64,000 nucleotides of DNA. Origin: Streptomyces tanashiensis. Its GTDB lineage: Bacteria > Actinomycetota > Actinomycetes > Streptomycetales > Streptomycetaceae. Shown one piece after another: positions 26,019 to 35,502 of the stretch. Within the stretch, counting starts at the first letter, position 1, and every line of letters starts with the position of its first letter. A program made the translations under genes and the position numbers. The stretch is from the NCBI RefSeq assembly GCF_014648895.1, contig NZ_BMRZ01000011.1, positions 186,001-250,000 of the forward strand. Direction: 5' to 3'. The notes under the pieces were generated by a model, which had not been told where the DNA came from, ran no database searches, and worked only from the letters and a program-made list of their open reading frames with translations.

Positions 26019-27133
26019 GCCGCCTTCTTGCGTCTGGAGCGAGGTCGGCTGGTCAATCGCCGTTTCTCCAGTGCGGCTTCGAGTTCCTTGCGGGCTGCCT
26101 CAGATGCTTCGTCGTTCTTCACCCGGTCGAGCAGGTCGCGGGTGAGGCATTCGGTGCCGCTGCGTACCGCTCGCTGGCAGCCACGGTTGATCAGCGTCAT
26201 CAGCGAGCCGATGTGGCCAGTGCTTCGGGCGAAGAGGTAGTCGGACAGGTCATCCGCGAGCATGCCGGGGTGCCTGTCGGCTAGGACCACACGTTGTTCG
26301 AGGGCCAGCAGCATCTGCCGCCATTCGCGGCGGCCAGCTTCGGACTCGATCGTGAAGGGCCTCATGCCCAGCCGTGTGGTGCGGCGGCCGGTCTGTGCCA
26401 GTGCCTCGTCCTGTGTGGCGCCTCCCTCGCTGAACAACCCCTTGTCGACGAGCCCGACGCCGATCATCAAGAGGGTCACGGGAAACTCATTGGCGATCCA
26501 CTTGAGGTGGTTGCTGACCTCAATACCGCTGCTCTGGCGCCACTTCAGAAAGTGGAGATCATCAAGTGCGAGCAGGCGGACCTCGCAGGACAGCACGCAG
26601 TCCAGGGCCCGCTGGCCGAACTGGGCAGTTGTCCCGCGATTGCGTCCGGGATGACCGAAGAACTCCAGCAGAGACCGGTTGAGATCCTTCATACCGGTGT
26701 TGCCGGTCAGCCCAACCCGGCAGACCGGCAGCCGCTCGTGCCCTTGATCCGTGTACTCGCCGTTCTCGGCGATCTCCCGGTGGTGGAACTCACGGAGGAA
26801 GGCAAGGACCGAGGTCGTCTTCCCCAAGCCGGGGAAGGCGTCGACGGCCACGGCCCCCTTGGCCTTGTCACCGTCCTGAACGTTGCTGTCGACGATGTCC
26901 CACAAGTCCTCGTGGAGCTCGGCCAACTGCGGCGTCCGGATCGGACCGAGGTTGGCGTGCCACTCCCGCCGAGAGCGGTCATAAATGGCCTTCGCCCCAG
27001 GGCTCAGGGCCTTCAGTTCGGCCTTCGTCAGCAGCTCGGGCTGTTCACGGCGCGGAGCACTGGCGAACGCCTTGAAGTCCTCCTTCCGCGACAGGGCCAG
27101 ATTGCCCAGGCTCAGAGGGATCGGGGCGGTCAC
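26015..27133 (-). CDS. tnsC: TnsC/TniB-like AAA+ transposition regulator
   Basis: A 372-residue AAA+ ATPase. The Walker A is FPGLGKTTS at residues 100-108 and the Walker B is LLALDDLHF with aspartates at 191-192. A sensor region follows (FPVTLLMIGVGLVDKG). In Tn7 the TnsC ATPase polymerises on target DNA and passes the target signal from TnsD/TniQ to the TnsAB transposase. It starts with GTG overlapping the tnsB stop and overlaps tniQ by the same 4-bp arrangement, so the four proteins are translationally coupled. Confidence 0.93.
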   Translation of the reverse strand: MTAPIPLSLGNLALSRKEDFKAFASAPRREQPELLTKAELKALSPGAKAIYDRSRREWHANLGPIRTPQLAELHEDLWDIVDSNVQDGDKAKGAVAVDAFPGLGKTTSVLAFLREFHHREIAENGEYTDQGHERLPVCRVGLTGNTGMKDLNRSLLEFFGHPGRNRGTTAQFGQRALDCVLSCEVRLLALDDLHFLKWRQSSGIEVSNHLKWIANEFPVTLLMIGVGLVDKGLFSEGGATQDEALAQTGRRTTRLGMRPFTIESEAGRREWRQMLLALEQRVVLADRHPGMLADDLSDYLFARSTGHIGSLMTLINRGCQRAVRSGTECLTRDLLDRVKNDEASEAARKELEAALEKRRLTSRPRSRRKKAA

Positions 27134-29253
27134 ACGTCCTCCAGCGCGTCGGCGTAGAAGTCATCCTGTTCGGCGAGGTCCTCCAGGTCGGCCTCGTCGT
27201 CATCGCCCGTCTCCGCCGCCACGTCCGGTGCCGCCTGCTCCGGGCGCTCCCTGTCCTGGCCGAGAGCCTTGCGTACGGACGGAAGTGAGACGACCGTCTC
27301 CGTCTGCGGCAGTTCGATGGCGGGCTGTTCACGGGAGAGCCGCAGGACCATACGTCGTTCGGTGAGTGTGGTGCCCAGTCCGAGGTTCCACCGCTTCAGC
27401 AAGTCAGCAACGGCCAGCCGGTCGTCGGGGAAGCGATACTTCGATGCAGCCAGCTGCCGGGCGAATGCCAGCGCGTCCTCACTCAAGGGCATTTCGGCCG
27501 ACGGCGCGTGTTCCCAGGTCAGGGTGTGCCATTCGCGGGTTGTGGGGTTGCGGAAGTAGATCTTGGTGATGTCGTCGGGGTCTGCTTGAAACGGCCAGCC
27601 GTTCTTGACTGGACTGTCATAGGGGCTGCGGACGCCCGGCTCGGGCAGGCCGGGGCCGCTGTAGCGTCGGCGGCCCATCTCGACCCCGTAGTGCTGGACC
27701 GTGCGCCACTGCGTCTGCAGGAACTCGAAAGCCAGGTCCCGGTCGCGGGGGACTTCGATGTAGCCCGCCCGCGCCATGCCGTGCTCGAACATCTTCGCCG
27801 GGGACATCCGCAGACCCGGCAGGCCCGGATCGACCAGACTGGAGTGCTGCCGGCAGTGGTAGACCGTCGCGGTCCACTCCCGGATGATCGCCTCCAGCTC
27901 GTCGAGGAAGAAGAACGCGTCGTCCTCCGGCGCCTCGCCCCGAGAATGAATGTCGGGCCCCTTGTAGCCGGGCAGCACCTGCAGCAGCCCCTCCCGCAGG
28001 GTGCGGAAATACCGCTCCACGGGACCCTTGTCGCGGCCCGTTCGCAGCCGTGCGGGCTGGATCGACATGCCCATCCGACGGCAGACGCTGGTCAGATGCT
28101 CCGAAACGTAGACCTTGCCGTGGTCCACGACCAGGGTCTCCGGGACCAGAGGAGGTGACGCGAGCCCCGGACCGACGGCCCCCTCAACATCGACCAGCAC
28201 GGTGCGGGGAATGCCGTGCTCGGGCCAGACCGCGTGCCGCGGCCAGTCCCTCCCCGCCGGCCGGGGCCGGAACGACTGGAAGAGCACCGCGCTGACGTCC
28301 ACCGCCTTCGTGGAGACCGGCGTGAGCCGGATCCCGACGATGCAGCGGGTGTACCAGTCCATCGCGACCGTCAGCTCGGCCTGGACCCACCTGAGCGTGA
28401 ACGGATCGAACGCGAACACATCGAGCCGAGTCGAGTCCATCACCACGTACTCACCCGGCCGCGTTGGCCGCAGCTTCCCATACGGACCCTCCGGCCGATC
28501 GGCGATATCCCGGTTGCGTTTCGTGCTCAGCCGGAACAACGGATGCCGCCGCTCCAACTCCTCCAGCAGCCGAAACGCAGTCGCCCGACTCGGCTGCGGC
28601 ACCACCTCCGGCCCGAACCGGGCTATCACCCGGGCCCGGGTCCGCTCGATCACCATCGTGCGCGAGGGCTTCGACTCCCCGGTGTGCTCGACCATCACCT
28701 CCAGCGCTGTCTCCACCCACCGGTCATCGAGCCCGACCTGCGACTTCCGAGCTGGTCCCTTTTTAGGTGCGAGCCCGGCCTCGCCATGCTCCCGGAATTC
28801 CGCAACCCACCGCTTCAACGTGCGCAGGCCCACTCCGAGCTCTGCGGCCTTCGTCGTGTACCGGGTTTCCGCAGACAACGCGGGTGAGTACTCGGGCCTG
28901 GGCTCATCGTCGCGTGCGAGCTCTGGGGTGCCGGACCGGTAGCCCGTCAGGACCTCGCGGACATGTTCGGCTCGGTCAAGGAGCTTCCGCCTCTCTGCCT
29001 CGTTCAGCTGCCCAAGCACCACTGAGGCGATCTCTTCCGGATCGTCTGCCGCTGGGCCGGAGGCGTCGGGAATAATGACCGCGCGATCGGAGAACAGCAG
29101 TTCCTTCAGGGACAGGCGCAGCATCCGACCCCGGCCGTCCTTCAGGGCCACTTCGTTGCCCACCGTGGTGGGGACCATCTCCACCACCTCGACGGTCTCC
29201 CCGTCGTAGCGGAAACGCGTACCGACTCCGACCCGGGCCCCGGCCCTGCTCAT
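27130..29253 (-). CDS. tnsB: TnsB-like DDE transposase
   Basis: A 707-residue transposase of the Mu/TnsB (rve) superfamily. An N-terminal region with helix-turn-helix segments (AAELGVGLRTLKRWVAEFREHG at about 137-158) binds the transposon ends. The DDE catalytic triad is visible as D273 (VVMDS), D377 (VVDHGK) and E413 (GPVERYF). A beta-barrel and an acidic C-terminal tail, the likely TnsC-contact region, follow. Its ATG overlaps the tnsA stop (ATGA). Confidence 0.95.
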   Translation of the reverse strand: MSRAGARVGVGTRFRYDGETVEVVEMVPTTVGNEVALKDGRGRMLRLSLKELLFSDRAVIIPDASGPAADDPEEIASVVLGQLNEAERRKLLDRAEHVREVLTGYRSGTPELARDDEPRPEYSPALSAETRYTTKAAELGVGLRTLKRWVAEFREHGEAGLAPKKGPARKSQVGLDDRWVETALEVMVEHTGESKPSRTMVIERTRARVIARFGPEVVPQPSRATAFRLLEELERRHPLFRLSTKRNRDIADRPEGPYGKLRPTRPGEYVVMDSTRLDVFAFDPFTLRWVQAELTVAMDWYTRCIVGIRLTPVSTKAVDVSAVLFQSFRPRPAGRDWPRHAVWPEHGIPRTVLVDVEGAVGPGLASPPLVPETLVVDHGKVYVSEHLTSVCRRMGMSIQPARLRTGRDKGPVERYFRTLREGLLQVLPGYKGPDIHSRGEAPEDDAFFFLDELEAIIREWTATVYHCRQHSSLVDPGLPGLRMSPAKMFEHGMARAGYIEVPRDRDLAFEFLQTQWRTVQHYGVEMGRRRYSGPGLPEPGVRSPYDSPVKNGWPFQADPDDITKIYFRNPTTREWHTLTWEHAPSAEMPLSEDALAFARQLAASKYRFPDDRLAVADLLKRWNLGLGTTLTERRMVLRLSREQPAIELPQTETVVSLPSVRKALGQDRERPEQAAPDVAAETGDDDEADLEDLAEQDDFYADALEDV

Positions 29254-29969
29254 GACGCCGTCCGCAACACCCGGGAAGGGCTGAGCGGTTGGTCAAGGTC
29301 GGTGACGAGGCGGCCTGTCCAGAGCAGGTGGTGGACCGCGGACCGCACATGCGGCTCCGCACGGCCGGGAAAACGGCCCGGGACCTGCCCCAACGGGGTT
29401 CCATCGAGGTCAGCACCCAGGAGCTCGTCCAGAAGGTCGAGGCTGAACAGCCAGTTCCTGCGATAGCCGGCCAGGAAACGGATGTTCTCCAGCTGTGCCG
29501 TCGGCGGCTCGCTCGACACCTCGTACTGCCAGCCCCGCGACTCCACCACCCGTCGAGTCCAGTCGAAGGTGAAGGCCACATCGGGCTTGGACAACCGGTG
29601 CAGTGGCTTGACGTCCACGACCATCGGCCCCTGCTCGGTGATCAGCAGGTAGTCCGGGATGTGCTTGCGGAGCTTCCCGTCCACTTCAGCTTTCAGCAGG
29701 AAGGGCTGAGCCACGATGGACCGCACGGCGGGATCGAAATCGGCGAAGAGCAGCCTCGCCAATTCCAGGCGCGACTCGTAGATCACATGTTCGCGGACCG
29801 TCGCAGACCAGTAGATGCCGGAGTAGTGCTTCTGCCCCTTGTACCAGCGGAAAGTCCGCCACGGAGCAGCCGACTCCAAGAGCTCGACGGGCACCGTACG
29901 CCAAGCCCGCTCTTCGACGCACTCACCGCTTCGACGACGAAAGCTCACGGTCACAGACGCTTCGTCCAT
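29250..29969 (-). CDS. tnsA: TnsA-like transposon end-cleaving endonuclease
   Basis: A 239-residue endonuclease. The restriction-enzyme-like core is visible: an acidic residue in VIYESRLELARLL, D in HIPDYLLI, and the VDVKP motif with the catalytic lysine. TnsA cuts the 5' ends so that Tn7-type elements move by cut-and-paste rather than forming cointegrates. The ATG at 29969 lies six bases after GGGGG; a GTG one codon earlier is an alternative. It is the first gene of the operon and nearest the right transposon end. Confidence 0.93.
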   Translation of the reverse strand: MDEASVTVSFRRRSGECVEERAWRTVPVELLESAAPWRTFRWYKGQKHYSGIYWSATVREHVIYESRLELARLLFADFDPAVRSIVAQPFLLKAEVDGKLRKHIPDYLLITEQGPMVVDVKPLHRLSKPDVAFTFDWTRRVVESRGWQYEVSSEPPTAQLENIRFLAGYRRNWLFSLDLLDELLGADLDGTPLGQVPGRFPGRAEPHVRSAVHHLLWTGRLVTDLDQPLSPSRVLRTAS

Positions 29970-30089
29970 CACTTACCCCCAGCCCACAGGCAATCGCCCG
30001 TACAGCCAAGGTGTCAGCGCTACGTCCCTCGACGGGCCTGACCAGAATCCCCGCCACCCGAAAGGATGAAAGCCCCCATCAGGGAGTCT

Positions 30090-30119
30090 CACAACAGCGG
30101 CATAAATGCCACCGTTGTG
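30090..30119. repeat. Near-palindrome in the right transposon end
   Basis: CACAACAGCGGCAT, then AA, then ATGCCACCGTTGTG: 12 of 14 positions pair. It lies 121 bp upstream of tnsA and 42 bp from the right terminus, overlapping a TGGCACA motif. It could be paired TnsB sites, an operator for autoregulation of the tns operon, or a transcription stop for dnaB read-through. Confidence 0.6.
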
Positions 30120-30150
30120 CCATCGCGGCTGAGACTGTGCCACGAGATTT

Positions 30151-30161
30151 GAGACCCTACA
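30151..30161 (-). repeat. Right terminal inverted repeat of the Tn7-like element
   Basis: GAGACCCTACA, exact reverse complement of the left end. The 181 bp between it and tnsA hold no gene and contain two inward TGGCACA motifs. Confidence 0.95.
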
Positions 30162-30166
30162 CCCGA
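30162..30166. repeat. Target-site duplication, right copy (CCCGA)
   Basis: CCCGA directly follows the terminal ACA and matches the left copy at 21608-21612. Five bases separate it from the dnaB stop codon. Confidence 0.95.
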
Positions 30167-30171
30167 TCGGA

Positions 30172-31653
<1,482 letters not shown>

Positions 31654-31800
31654 CAAGCCACCTCCTCCCGTCCGCTCCGCGGACCTCGCCGTGCCACTCT
31701 TTCTTACGCCACGGCCTTGATCAACGAGTGGCTTTGCGACCGCTTCTGCGCGTCGGGCGCCGGACCACGGTAGGCCCGCGGGAGGCGTCAGCCAATCTGG

Positions 31801-31809
31801 TTATCCACA
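31801..31809 (+). other. Perfect DnaA box (TTATCCACA)
   Basis: Identical to the classical high-affinity bacterial DnaA box. It is 148 bp upstream of the dnaB start. Confidence 0.7.
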
Positions 31810-31880
31810 GGCCCTGTGGGTGAAGGGCCAGATGCTGTGGAGAACTCGCCGGATCCTGTGCACGGAGCGGGGGACAGCCA

Positions 31881-31889
31881 TGTGGACAA
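31881..31889 (-). other. Perfect Streptomyces-type DnaA box (TTGTCCACA)
   Basis: TGTGGACAA on the plus strand, the complement of the Streptomyces consensus box. It lies 71 bp beyond the first perfect box and in opposite orientation. Confidence 0.7.
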
Positions 31890-32076
31890 ACTCATAACAC
31901 CCCCAGCCTCACGCACCTGACCTGTGCGTTTCCCATCCACGGGCTGTGGGGGAGAAAAACTTTCCCCCCTGGACCAAGATCAGAACAAACGGCCCACACC
32001 CGAAGCCCCGCACCAAGGGAAAGTAAGGACTACTAACGCATTGCATCTCTTACCTGTGGAAGATTAGATTGAGCCC

Positions 32077-33414
32077 ATGACTCAGGCCCCCGCGACCTCC
32101 AAGGCCGTCCGCCGGCAGCACGACCGCGAGATCGTCTCCCTCGCCCTGCCGGCCTTCGGTGCGCTCGTCGCCGAGCCGCTGTTCCTCATCGTCGACAGCG
32201 CCATCGTCGGCCACCTCGGCACGCCCCAGCTCGCGGGCCTCGCGATCGCCGCGGCACTGCTCTCCACCGCCGTCAGCGTCTTCGTCTTCCTCGCCTACGC
32301 CACCACGGCCGCCGTCGCCCGGCGCGTCGGCGCGGGCGATCTCCAGGCCGCCATACGACAGGGCATGGACGGCATCTGGCTGGCGCTCCTGCTCGGCGCC
32401 GCCGTCGTCGTACTGACCCTGCCCACGGCGCCCTGGCTCATCGATGTCTTCGGCGCCTCGGACACGGCCGCCCCGTACGCCGTCACCTACCTCAGGATCT
32501 CCAGCCTCGGGATCCCCGCGATGCTGGTGGTCCTGGCCTCCACCGGCGTCCTGCGCGGCCTCCAGGACACCCGTACACCGCTCTACGTGGCCATCGCCGG
32601 CTTCGCGACCAACGCTGCGCTCAACGTCGGCCTGGTCTACGGGGCCGGCCTGGGCATCGCCGGCTCCGCCTGGGGCACGGTCATCGCCCAGTGCGGCATG
32701 GCCGTCGCCTACCTCGTCGTGGTCGTACGGGGCGCCCGGCGCCACGGCGCCTCCCTCCGTCCCGACCCGGCCGGCATTCGCGCCTCCGCCCAGGCCGGCG
32801 TCCCGCTCCTGGTCCGTACGCTCTCGCTGCGCGCCGTCCTGATGATCGCCACGGCCGTCGCCGCCCGGCTGGGGGACGCGGAGGTCGCCGCGCACCAGAT
32901 CATTTTGTCCCTGTGGAGCCTGATGGCCTTCGCGCTCGACGCGATCGCCATCGCGGGCCAGGCCATCATCGGCCGCTACCTCGGCGCCGACGACGCCGAC
33001 GGCGCACGGCAGGTCTGCCGCCGCATGGTCCAGTGGGGCGTGCTCTCCGGTGTGGTGCTGGGCGCGCTGCTCATCGTCGCCCGCCCGTTGTTCGTCCCGC
33101 TCTTCACCGGTGACACCACCGTGCAGGACACCCTGCTGCCCGCTCTTCTGGTCGTCGCGCTCTCCCAGCCGATCTCCGGCGTGGTCTTCGTCCTCGACGG
33201 CGTCCTCATGGGCGCGGGAGACGGCCCCTACCTGGCCTGGGCCATGCTGCTGACCCTGGCCGTCTTCGCCCCGGTCGCGCTCATGATCCCGGCGCTCGGC
33301 GGCGGGCTGACGGCCCTCTGGTGGGCGATGACCCTGATGATGACCGTGCGGATGGGAACGCTCTGGTTCCGTATGCGCTCCGGCCGCTGGATCGTCACCG
33401 GCGCCACCCGCTGA
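32077..33414 (+). CDS. MATE-family multidrug efflux transporter
   Basis: A 445-residue membrane protein of twelve predicted helices in two halves of six. The MatE signature region LFLIVDSAIVGHLGTPQLAGLAIA is near residue 30, and VAAHQIILSLWSLMAFALDAIAIAGQAIIG marks the second half. MATE proteins exchange Na+ or H+ for cationic drugs; the substrate is not predictable. It is divergent from dnaB, across a DnaA-box region. Confidence 0.93.
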   Translation: MTQAPATSKAVRRQHDREIVSLALPAFGALVAEPLFLIVDSAIVGHLGTPQLAGLAIAAALLSTAVSVFVFLAYATTAAVARRVGAGDLQAAIRQGMDGIWLALLLGAAVVVLTLPTAPWLIDVFGASDTAAPYAVTYLRISSLGIPAMLVVLASTGVLRGLQDTRTPLYVAIAGFATNAALNVGLVYGAGLGIAGSAWGTVIAQCGMAVAYLVVVVRGARRHGASLRPDPAGIRASAQAGVPLLVRTLSLRAVLMIATAVAARLGDAEVAAHQIILSLWSLMAFALDAIAIAGQAIIGRYLGADDADGARQVCRRMVQWGVLSGVVLGALLIVARPLFVPLFTGDTTVQDTLLPALLVVALSQPISGVVFVLDGVLMGAGDGPYLAWAMLLTLAVFAPVALMIPALGGGLTALWWAMTLMMTVRMGTLWFRMRSGRWIVTGATR

Positions 33415-33424
33415 GCAACCGGGT

Positions 33425-33438
33425 GTTTCACGTGAAAC
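33425..33438. other. parS: parS site
   Basis: Perfect GTTTCACGTGAAAC, 10 bp after the MATE stop codon and immediately before a bidirectional terminator. Confidence 0.97.
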
Positions 33439-33443
33439 AGCGG

Positions 33444-33473
33444 AAGGGCCGCACCCCGAGGGGTACGGCCCTT
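33444..33473. terminator. Bidirectional hairpin terminator between the MATE gene and rplI
   Basis: AAGGGCCG and CGGCCCTT pair around an inner CCCC/GGGG stem. The two genes converge here, so it can end both transcripts. Confidence 0.8.
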
Positions 33474-33507
33474 CCTCACTGCTGAGCGCAGACTGCCAAG
33501 GGCAGCG

Positions 33508-33954
33508 TTACGCGGCGACGACCTCGACGCCGAGCTTCGCGGCAACCTCGGGGTGCAGACGCACGGACACCTGGTGCGAGCCCAGGGTCTTGATCGGCGA
33601 ACCGAGCTCGACGCGACGCTTGTCGACGTCGGGGCCACCCGCGGTCTTGATCGCCGAGGCGATGTCGGCCGGGGTCACGGAGCCGAAGAGACGGCCGGCG
33701 TCGCCGGAGCGAACGGCCAGGCGCACCTTCGTGCCCTCGAGCTGGGCCTTGATCTCGTTGGCCTGCTCGATGGTCGCGATCTCGTGGATCTTGCGGGCGC
33801 GGCGGATCTGCGCCACGTCCTTCTCGCCACCCTTGGTCCAGCGGATCGCGAAACCACGCGGGACCAGGTAGTTGCGAGCGTAGCCGTCCTTGACGTCGAC
33901 GACGTCGCCAGCGGCACCGAGGCCAGAGACCTCGTGGGTGAGGATGATCTTCAT
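33508..33954 (-). CDS. rplI: 50S ribosomal protein L9
   Basis: A 148-residue ribosomal protein. The N-terminal rRNA-binding domain MKIILTHEVSGLGAAGDVVDV with the GYARNYLVPRGFA segment, the long connecting helix and the C-terminal domain are all present. It is the last gene of the rpsF-ssb-rpsR-rplI operon, 18 bp after rpsR. Confidence 0.98.
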   Translation of the reverse strand: MKIILTHEVSGLGAAGDVVDVKDGYARNYLVPRGFAIRWTKGGEKDVAQIRRARKIHEIATIEQANEIKAQLEGTKVRLAVRSGDAGRLFGSVTPADIASAIKTAGGPDVDKRRVELGSPIKTLGSHQVSVRLHPEVAAKLGVEVVAA

Positions 33955-33972
33955 TTCTTGGTCACCCTTCCC

Positions 33973-34209
33973 TTATCGCGCGGTGGACGTGTAGGGCAGC
34001 AGCGCCATCTCACGGCTGTTCTTGACGGCCGTGGCGACGTCACGCTGGTGCTGCGTGCAGTTGCCGGTCACGCGGCGGGCACGGATCTTGCCGCGGTCGG
34101 AAATGAACTTCCGCAGCATGTTCGTGTCCTTGTAGTCCACGTACGCGGTCTTGTCCTTGCAGAACGCGCAGACCTTCTTCTTAGGCTTGCGCACAGGCGG
34201 CTTCGCCAT
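33973..34209 (-). CDS. rpsR: 30S ribosomal protein S18 (cysteine-containing type)
   Basis: A 78-residue S18. The basic start MAKPPVRKPKKKVCAFCKDK has a CxxC pair and a further cysteine in VTGNCTQHQR, so this is the zinc-binding (C+) form. Streptomycetes usually also carry a C- paralogue under zinc-starvation (Zur) control elsewhere. S18 binds S6 on the 30S platform. It lies 56 bp downstream of ssb. Confidence 0.98.
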   Translation of the reverse strand: MAKPPVRKPKKKVCAFCKDKTAYVDYKDTNMLRKFISDRGKIRARRVTGNCTQHQRDVATAVKNSREMALLPYTSTAR

Positions 34210-34265
34210 GGTGTTTCTCCTGTGTGATCAAGAAGTGGGAGTACGAGCTGCTTCCAGGGCGTGCC

Positions 34266-34853
34266 CTAGAAGGGGGGCTCGTCCGAGTAGCCGCCGCCGG
34301 AGTTTCCACCCCAGCCGCCACCGCCGCCGCCCTGCTGGCCGCCGCCGGAGGAGGAGGGGCCACCGGTCGCCCACGGGTCGTCGGCGGGAGCACCGCCACC
34401 ACCCTGCTGGGAACCGCCGGAGTTTCCACCCCAGCCGCCACCGCCGCCGCCCTGCTGGCCGCCGCCGTATCCACCCTGGCCGCCGCGACCGGTGGTCTTG
34501 GTGACCTTGGCCGTGGCGTTCTTGAGGCTGGGGCCGACTTCCTCGACGTCCAGCTCGTAGACCGTGCGCTTGACGCCCTCACGGTCCTCGTAGGACCGCT
34601 GCTTCAGCCGGCCCTGCACGACCACGCGCATGCCTCGCTGAAGCGACTCGGCGACGTTCTCCGCCGCCTGACGCCAGACCGAGCAGGTGAGGAAGAGGCT
34701 CTCGCCGTCCTTCCACTCGTTGGTCTGACGGTCGAAGGTGCGGGGGGTGGACGCGATACGGAACTTCGCGACCGCCGCACCGGACGGGGTGAAGCGCAGC
34801 TCGGGGTCGTCGACAAGATTGCCGACGACCGTGATGACGGTCTCGCCTGCCAT
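34266..34853 (-). CDS. ssb: Single-stranded DNA-binding protein
   Basis: A 195-residue SSB. The OB-fold occupies residues 1-~110 (TVITVVGNLVDDPELRFT; VWRQAAENVAESLQRG). A long Gly/Trp/Gln-rich linker with two near-identical blocks follows, ending in the acidic tip DEPPF that docks repair and replication partners. It is in the rpsF operon with the other three genes. Confidence 0.98.
   Translation of the reverse strand: MAGETVITVVGNLVDDPELRFTPSGAAVAKFRIASTPRTFDRQTNEWKDGESLFLTCSVWRQAAENVAESLQRGMRVVVQGRLKQRSYEDREGVKRTVYELDVEEVGPSLKNATAKVTKTTGRGGQGGYGGGQQGGGGGGWGGNSGGSQQGGGGAPADDPWATGGPSSSGGGQQGGGGGGWGGNSGGGYSDEPPF
34294..34347 (-). repeat. 54-bp direct repeat in the ssb linker, copy 1
   Basis: Identical to 34414-34467, 120 bp apart. 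It encodes a Gly-rich block with WGGNSGG and GGQQGGG. Recombination between the copies would remove exactly 40 codons in frame. Confidence 0.9.
34414..34467 (-). repeat. 54-bp direct repeat in the ssb linker, copy 2
   Basis: Identical to 34294-34347; see that entry. Confidence 0.9.
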
Positions 34854-34927
34854 GGGGGAACCTCTCGGCGGGTTTGCTTCTGGCTGCTTTGTTGCTACTC
34901 GAACCCGATGACCTCTGAGCTAGAAGC

Positions 34928-35218
34928 TCAGTGGGTCTCGGGGCGGAGGACCTTGGTCCGGAGGACCGACTCGTTCAGGTTGAGCTGGCGGTCGAGCTCC
35001 TTGACGACCGCAGGCTCGGCCTGCAGGTCGATGACCGAGTAGATGCCCTCGGGCTTCTTCTTGATCTCGTACGAGAGACGACGACGGCCCCAGGTGTCGA
35101 CCTTCTCGACCTTTCCGTTGCCCTCACGGACGACGGAGAGGAAGTTCTCGATCAGGGGGGCGACAGCGCGCTCCTCCAGATCGGGGTCGAGGATGACCAT
35201 CACCTCGTAGTGACGCAT
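34928..35218 (-). CDS. rpsF: 30S ribosomal protein S6
   Basis: A 96-residue S6, MRHYEVMVILDPDLEERAVA at the start with the RRLSYEIKKKPEGIYSVIDL core. The ATG at 35218 gives the conventional length; the longer open frame upstream is not coding. S6 pairs with S18 on the 30S platform. It is the first gene of the operon, so the promoter lies in the 284-bp gap before it. A conserved S6:S18 leader RNA is possible there but was not confirmed. Confidence 0.97.
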   Translation of the reverse strand: MRHYEVMVILDPDLEERAVAPLIENFLSVVREGNGKVEKVDTWGRRRLSYEIKKKPEGIYSVIDLQAEPAVVKELDRQLNLNESVLRTKVLRPETH

Positions 35219-35502
35219 GTGGAACCCACCTCCTTTGGACTCAGCGGCCACGGTCGTTCCGTGGCAGGAGGGTCGTGATGCGTAAGCAACGGTATCCACC
35301 ACCACTGACAGTCCCCTCGACGAGCGAGGAGCGCTGTCGGGGATCCCGGAGGGACCTGGGCAGACACCGGCGCAGCTGTACAGAGTACCCGCACATCGGC
35401 TTCCGGTTGAAATTCTCCGGTGAGGGGACGCAATCTGTACACAGCGGACGCGGGCGGCGCTACGATGCGCCGCCTTCCGGCAGGCACGCCAGGAGGTGCC
35501 CC

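Larger units (their letters stand above)
21613..30161. mobile_element. Complete Tn7-like transposon (tnsA-tnsB-tnsC-tniQ plus cargo), 8,549 bp
   Basis: Both ends are seen directly. The left end begins TGTAGGGTCTC and the right end finishes GAGACCCTACA, an 11-bp perfect terminal inverted repeat of the TGT...ACA type. Both are flanked by CCCGA. Inside, all on the minus strand, are tnsA, tnsB, tnsC and a tniQ/tnsD-like gene joined by 4-bp overlaps, then four small cargo genes. TGGCACA motifs pointing inward occur at 21684-21690 and, on the other strand, 30136-30142 and 30116-30122; they may be TnsB sites. TnsA implies cut-and-paste transposition. The element lies 5 bp beyond the dnaB stop with the tnsA end towards dnaB. 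Confidence 0.96.
31654..32076. other. dnaB/MATE intergenic region with DnaA-box cluster
   Basis: A 423-bp stretch without a gene. It contains two perfect DnaA boxes and further degenerate copies: TGTGGAGAA at 31836-31844 and TGTGGGTGA at 31815-31823. It also holds the divergent promoters for dnaB and the MATE gene. Density of TGTGG/CCACA motifs is clearly higher than in surrounding sequence. Confidence 0.7.

Noticed and set aside
21613..30161. CRISPR array or Cas gene in the Tn7-like element
   Set aside because: No direct repeats with regular spacers and no Cas12k or Cascade gene. The long TniQ points to a protein-directed target.
35219..35502. S6:S18-binding leader RNA before rpsF
   Set aside because: Such leaders are known in front of rpsF in many bacteria, but I could not fit the conserved structure by eye.
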